Shown here piece after piece: positions 5,745 through 8,768 of a stretch of 8,768 bases of DNA. The stretch spans positions 1 through 8,768 of the forward strand of contig SPCN01000083.1 of the NCBI GenBank assembly GCA_004525465.1, in the 5' to 3' direction. A program made the translations under genes and the position numbers. The notes under the pieces are model-generated. The model searched no databases. It was not told the DNA's origin and saw only the letters and a program-made list of their open reading frames with translations. Numbering within the stretch: position 1 is the first letter of the stretch; each line of letters opens with the position of its first letter. Source of the stretch: Chrysiogenales bacterium. Its GTDB lineage: Bacteria; Acidobacteriota; Aminicenantia; UBA2199.

Positions 5745-5890
5745 TAGTTCGATATTTGTCGTTCGACGTTGGGATATGTGGAATAGGTTGATGAGTTAAA
5801 GGGTTTAAGAGTTAATGGGTTAAAAGCAAAAATTTCGAACTATTGCTGTTTATTCAACTCTTTAACCCTTCAACCCGTTAACTCGTTAAC
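5745..5890. repeat. Octamer-periodic inverted repeat with flanking GTTCGA words
   Basis: The left arm, 5787-5825, is five units with an exact 8-bp period: GTTGATGA, GTTAAAGG, GTTTAAGA, GTTAATGG, GTTAAAA. The right arm, 5852-5890, is its mirror (CAACTCTT, TAACCCTT, CAACCCGT, TAACTCGT, TAAC). Aligned without gaps the arms match at 30 of 39 positions, around a 26-base loop. Just before it, 5746-5769 holds GTTCGAT and GTTCGAC words, and the loop contains TTCGAAC. The element fills most of the divergent spacer 5738-5912 between the aminotransferase and ATPase promoters. It resembles the other repeats here but uses a period of 8 instead of 7. Confidence 0.85.
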
Positions 5891-5912
5891 TTTGTTTGGT
5901 ACACGCCCAAGT

Positions 5913-5941
5913 TGTGGCAGATAATTGAATTGGGGTATAAT
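5913..5941 (+). promoter_or_regulatory. Possible promoter for the GspE-like ATPase gene
   Basis: A consensus TATAAT (5936-5941) has a weak -35 match, TTGTGG (5913-5918), 17 bases upstream. If used, the transcript would begin near 5948, so the leader would be only about 16 bases and would start at the AGGAGG ribosome site itself. The perfect -10 box and spacing are suggestive, but the -35 is poor and the leader unusually short. Confidence 0.45.
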
Positions 5942-5963
5942 CGCCGCAGGAGGAAATAGGAGC

Positions 5964-7496
5964 ATGGCTGCGGTGGAATCATTCGGACTTGCCGATCTGG
6001 TTGTACTGGCAATATTCGGCCTGATCATCTGGTTTCTGCACTGGCTGGGGAGAAAATCCATGACGACGCGGCGAAAGCCCTGGGCACCAAAAGCCTGGCC
6101 GGAGATCTCCGAAGAGTCCGCTATTGACTACAATCCCGGCGGTCCCATCACGGACAAGCAGGCGCAAAAATTGTTCGAAGCGGTCCTGCAGGCGGCCATC
6201 CGCCAAAAGGCCGACACCATCCTCCTCGATGCCATCTCCGGGCGGCCCCAGGTGCGGTTGCGCCTGGACGGCCAATTCCAGGAGTTGGCGGGTGTCGGGG
6301 ACACGGAGTCCTACCGTCGACTGGTTGCCCAGGCCCGGCGCAGCGCCGGGCTGCCGGAACCGGGCGATTCTTCAACGGGGGGCCGCGGCTCCTTTCTTCG
6401 CCTTTACCGCCATGGCCACTTGCGCGATGCCGGCCTTCGCGTTGAGAATGGAGAAATTTCTTACGCTTTTCAAGAAATCTCCAGGCGCAATCGCGCCGTG
6501 CGTTTCGAGCTGGAATCATATCGCGCCCCGGGCGGGGAGGCTTTGAAGATCTCCGTGCAACCGGAAATGCCTGTCGAGGGTACGCGCTTCGACCTGGGAT
6601 TCGCCGCGGCCTCCGAGCGTAAATACATCGAGGCGGTTCGCTCTCGCAGCGGCATCGTGTTGCTGACCGGTCCCTGCAATTCAGGGAAGTCGACCGCCAC
6701 CTACCGCGCCCTCGCCCTTCTGCGCGACCAGGGCCGGAAGATCATCACCGTGGAATGGCCGATCGAATGGATGCTGCCGGGTACCATCCAATATTGGGTT
6801 CGGGACGGAAGGAATTTCGACCTCCGGCTCGGCAAGTGCCTGCGCCGGGCCATCGATCAGAAGCCCGACGTACTGATGGTTCAGAACATCGATTGGATCG
6901 ATTACAAGGATGCCATGGCAGCAATCGACTATGCCGCCTCGGGCGGGCTGCTGATCACGGCCGTACACATTTACGATTGCGCCCAGGCTCTGGCCAATAT
7001 GCTGTGCCGTTATTTTTCGAAGCGGAGGCAGGCAGCGGCTGAAATGTTCAAGATCGTCGTGGCGCCGCGCCAGCTGTTCATGGTTTGCATGCACTGCGCC
7101 GAGGAATACCGGGTGCCGGCGAAGACATTGGCCGGGGCCGGGATGAGCGATCCTCCCGTCGCGGCCGACGGGCGTGTCGCCACCTGGCGGGGCCGCGGCT
7201 GCCCCTTGTGCGAAAACAACGGCAAACTCGGGTCGACCGCCGTATACGAGGTGCTGGACATAACCCCGGAAATGAGACGCTTCATCGAGAACGAGAATGA
7301 TTGGAATTGGGACCAGGTCGATTACTTGAGGCGGCAGGCTTGGCGCCTGGGCATGCGCACCCAGCGTGAACTCGCGCTGGAAAGGGTGCTCGCCGGCGAC
7401 ATCAGCCTGCAGGAGGCGTTGCTGAACACCCGCAAACCAAAATGGCTGACCGCAGCGCAGGCATCGAGGCGAAGGCTGGCGGGCGGGGAAGCCTAG
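5964..7496 (+). CDS. Divergent, membrane-anchored GspE/PilB-like secretion ATPase
   Basis: A 510-residue protein of the type II secretion/type IV pilus ATPase superfamily. One hydrophobic helix near the N-terminus (about 10-28) is followed by a basic stretch (RKSMTTRRKPW), predicting a single membrane anchor with the rest in the cytoplasm. Residues 60-210 resemble the N2 domain (LLDAISGRPQVRLRLDGQFQEL). The C-terminal ATPase has a Walker A loop GPCNSGKST (237-244, K242), an Asp-box counterpart ITVEWPIEW (261-269), a His-box counterpart ITAVHIYDCA (H335), and the zinc-binding tetracysteine C375-x-x-C378 with C413-x-x-C416. Walker B reads KPDVLMVQNID: family members normally have MVGEIRD, so the catalytic Glu is Asn308. 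ATG 5964 is preceded by AGGAGG (5948-5953). No pilin or secretion partner genes are visible. It may be a regulatory or inactive paralogue rather than a working motor. Confidence 0.85.
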   Translation: MAAVESFGLADLVVLAIFGLIIWFLHWLGRKSMTTRRKPWAPKAWPEISEESAIDYNPGGPITDKQAQKLFEAVLQAAIRQKADTILLDAISGRPQVRLRLDGQFQELAGVGDTESYRRLVAQARRSAGLPEPGDSSTGGRGSFLRLYRHGHLRDAGLRVENGEISYAFQEISRRNRAVRFELESYRAPGGEALKISVQPEMPVEGTRFDLGFAAASERKYIEAVRSRSGIVLLTGPCNSGKSTATYRALALLRDQGRKIITVEWPIEWMLPGTIQYWVRDGRNFDLRLGKCLRRAIDQKPDVLMVQNIDWIDYKDAMAAIDYAASGGLLITAVHIYDCAQALANMLCRYFSKRRQAAAEMFKIVVAPRQLFMVCMHCAEEYRVPAKTLAGAGMSDPPVAADGRVATWRGRGCPLCENNGKLGSTAVYEVLDITPEMRRFIENENDWNWDQVDYLRRQAWRLGMRTQRELALERVLAGDISLQEALLNTRKPKWLTAAQASRRRLAGGEA

Positions 7497-7524
7497 CGCT
7501 GCCGTTATGCTTGGTCACCGGGGC

Positions 7525-7553
7525 TGGACTTCATTGCCATTTTTGTATATAAT
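7525..7553 (+). promoter_or_regulatory. Sigma70-type promoter upstream of the TolC-family gene
   Basis: TGGACT (7525-7530) and a consensus TATAAT (7548-7553) are 17 bases apart. Transcription would start near 7560 and leave a leader of about 115 bases before the ATG at 7675. The spacer 7497-7674 otherwise shows no heptad repeat, no clear terminator for the ATPase gene and no credible gene. Confidence 0.55.
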
Positions 7554-7674
7554 AGCCATGTATTTAACAGGGTCCGGTAGGCTTTCACAAAATCCATGTC
7601 GATTTCCGGTTTTATCCCATGTTGAAATCAAAAAAGGAGCACTCTTTATAAAATGAACATGGAAGTATAATCAT

Positions 7675-8768
7675 ATGAAAATAACAGTCATTGTGCTTTT
7701 GATCTGGCTCATGTCATGGGTCGTCCCGCTCGACGTTGTAGCCGCGGATGACGTACTGCGATTGTCTCTCCGGGAAGCCCAGGAATACGCCGTGAAATTC
7801 AGTACCGACACGCGCAATTCCCGCATCGATGTGGCCATGGCCCAAAAGAAGATCTGGGAAACCACCGCCAGCGGGCTGCCGCAGCTCAACGCCTCCCTGT
7901 CTTACAGGGACAACCTGAAAATACCGACCACGCTGATCCCGGCCCAGTTCCTCGATCCGGACGCGGCCGCGGGTGAATTCATCGGCTTGAAATTCGGTAC
8001 CCAGCACAACGCCACCATCGATGTCACCGCCACCCAGCTCGTGTTCAATGGTTCCTATATCGTGGCCCTGAGGGCAGCCAAGGTTTACCTGCAGTTGGCC
8101 AAGAACCAGCAAGAGAAAAAGGAGATCGATATCCGCGAAACCGTGGCCAACACCTACCACCTGATCCTGCTGGCCGAAAAGAACCGGCAGATCCTGCTCG
8201 CCAGTCTGGATAACCTGCGCCAGACCTGGCGTGAAACGGACGCCATGCATCAGGTCGGTTTTACCGAGGCGACCGCTGTCGACCAGCTGCAACTGGCAGT
8301 CAGCGACCTGGAAAATACCCTGGCCACGACCGGGCGACAGATTGAAACGGCCTACCGGCTGCTAAAACTGCAGATGGGCTTGGAACAGGATCGTCCCGTT
8401 GCCCTAAGCGATACCATGGCCTCGATACTGGCCGGCATGGCAACCGAGCTGCCGCCGCTGCAGGGATTCGATTTCTCCCGTTCCATCGATTTTCGGGTGC
8501 TGGAGACCCAGGAAAGATCCATGGCCCTGCTGCTGAAACGTGAAAAAGCGGAGTACCTGCCCACGGTCACGGCTTTCCTGAGCCTCAGTCAGTCGGCCAT
8601 GCGTGACAAGCTAAATTTCTTCAGCAAAGGCGAAAAATGGTTCCCGGCATCCATTCTGGGCCTCAACCTGTCGGTGCCGCTCTTTACTTCCGGATTGCGG
8701 TCGGCCCGGGTAGCCCAGGCCAGGTTGGAACTGGAAAAAGCGCAGAATCTGAAAAAACAGGTAGCCGA
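7675..8768 (+). CDS. TolC-family outer membrane efflux protein, N-terminal part (runs off the window)
   Basis: The frame from ATG 7675 stays open to the window edge, giving 364 complete codons. Residues 1-24 (MKITVIVLLIWLMSWVV...VVAA) form a Sec signal peptide with likely cleavage after A23 or A24. The mature protein follows the outer membrane efflux protein pattern. An early helix (SLREAQEYAV, then DVAMAQKKIWET) leads into LPQLNASLSY, the first membrane strand. Long heptad helices with TEATAVDQLQLAVSDLENTLATTGRQIETAYRLLKLQMGL close the first repeat. A second repeat starts near 265 and reaches SVPLFTSGLRSARVAQARLELEKAQ, the usual turn before the next long helix. The trimer would form the outer membrane exit channel of an RND or ABC efflux pump; adaptor and pump genes would be expected downstream, outside the window. 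GGAAG (7661-7665), 9 bases before the ATG, is a modest ribosome site. Confidence 0.9.
   Translation, partial: MKITVIVLLIWLMSWVVPLDVVAADDVLRLSLREAQEYAVKFSTDTRNSRIDVAMAQKKIWETTASGLPQLNASLSYRDNLKIPTTLIPAQFLDPDAAAGEFIGLKFGTQHNATIDVTATQLVFNGSYIVALRAAKVYLQLAKNQQEKKEIDIRETVANTYHLILLAEKNRQILLASLDNLRQTWRETDAMHQVGFTEATAVDQLQLAVSDLENTLATTGRQIETAYRLLKLQMGLEQDRPVALSDTMASILAGMATELPPLQGFDFSRSIDFRVLETQERSMALLLKREKAEYLPTVTAFLSLSQSAMRDKLNFFSKGEKWFPASILGLNLSVPLFTSGLRSARVAQARLELEKAQNLKKQVA

Noticed and set aside
7558..7656. Short open frame of 32 codons upstream of the TolC-like gene
   Set aside because: It starts about at the predicted transcription start, lacks a ribosome site and has no recognisable features.
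7653..7670. Mini-ORF (MNMEV) in the TolC-like gene leader, preceded by AAGGAG at 7634-7639
   Set aside because: The spacing of 13 bases to the ATG is long and five codons give no testable attenuation pattern; it may be chance.

Overview
The window is a GC-rich bacterial chromosome segment with AT-rich, repeat-filled gaps. Several things point to an anaerobic or microaerophilic bacterium from an uncultured-type lineage. There is a rubredoxin-fused ferredoxin:disulfide reductase with a glutaredoxin partner. There is a TolC-type outer membrane protein, so the cell is diderm. Spacers carry 7-bp-periodic repeats of a kind I recall from metagenome-assembled genomes such as Aminicenantes/Acidobacteria relatives; that placement is memory plus inference, not shown by the sequence.

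Layout: 1-143 (+) is the C-terminal end of a probable Y-family (DinB-like) DNA polymerase. 169-538 is a composite repeat. 545-2995 (+) is a compact DnaE2-like C-family polymerase with a degenerate PHP domain and no C-terminal OB region; its last codons run into the next composite repeat (2950-3191). 3214-3242 is a good sigma70-type promoter driving a two-gene operon, glutaredoxin (3277-3561) and ferredoxin:disulfide reductase with C-terminal rubredoxin domain (3558-4073), which overlap by ATGA. 4091-4209 is a heptad inverted repeat between convergent genes. 4223-5686 (-) is a class V PLP-dependent aminotransferase/cysteine-desulfurase-like enzyme with its own promoter. 5745-5890 is a repeat with 8-bp periodicity, lying between divergent genes. 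5964-7496 (+) is a membrane-anchored, divergent GspE/PilB-like ATPase that has lost the usual Walker B glutamate. 7675 to the window end (+) is the first part of a TolC-family outer membrane efflux protein.

How the genes work together: the Y-family polymerase plus DnaE2-like polymerase resembles the mutagenic translesion cassettes (ImuB/DnaE2 type) known in many bacteria. The glutaredoxin and reductase form a small thiol-redox relay fed by ferredoxin. The aminotransferase, ATPase and TolC-like genes each have a plausible promoter of their own and no clear functional tie to one another.

The most unusual signal is the repeats. All four spacers between 144 and 5924 hold degenerate tandem units (7 bp, in one case 8 bp) of several different word families, arranged as mirror-image arms so that each locus could fold into a long imperfect hairpin. 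The 7497-7674 spacer has none.
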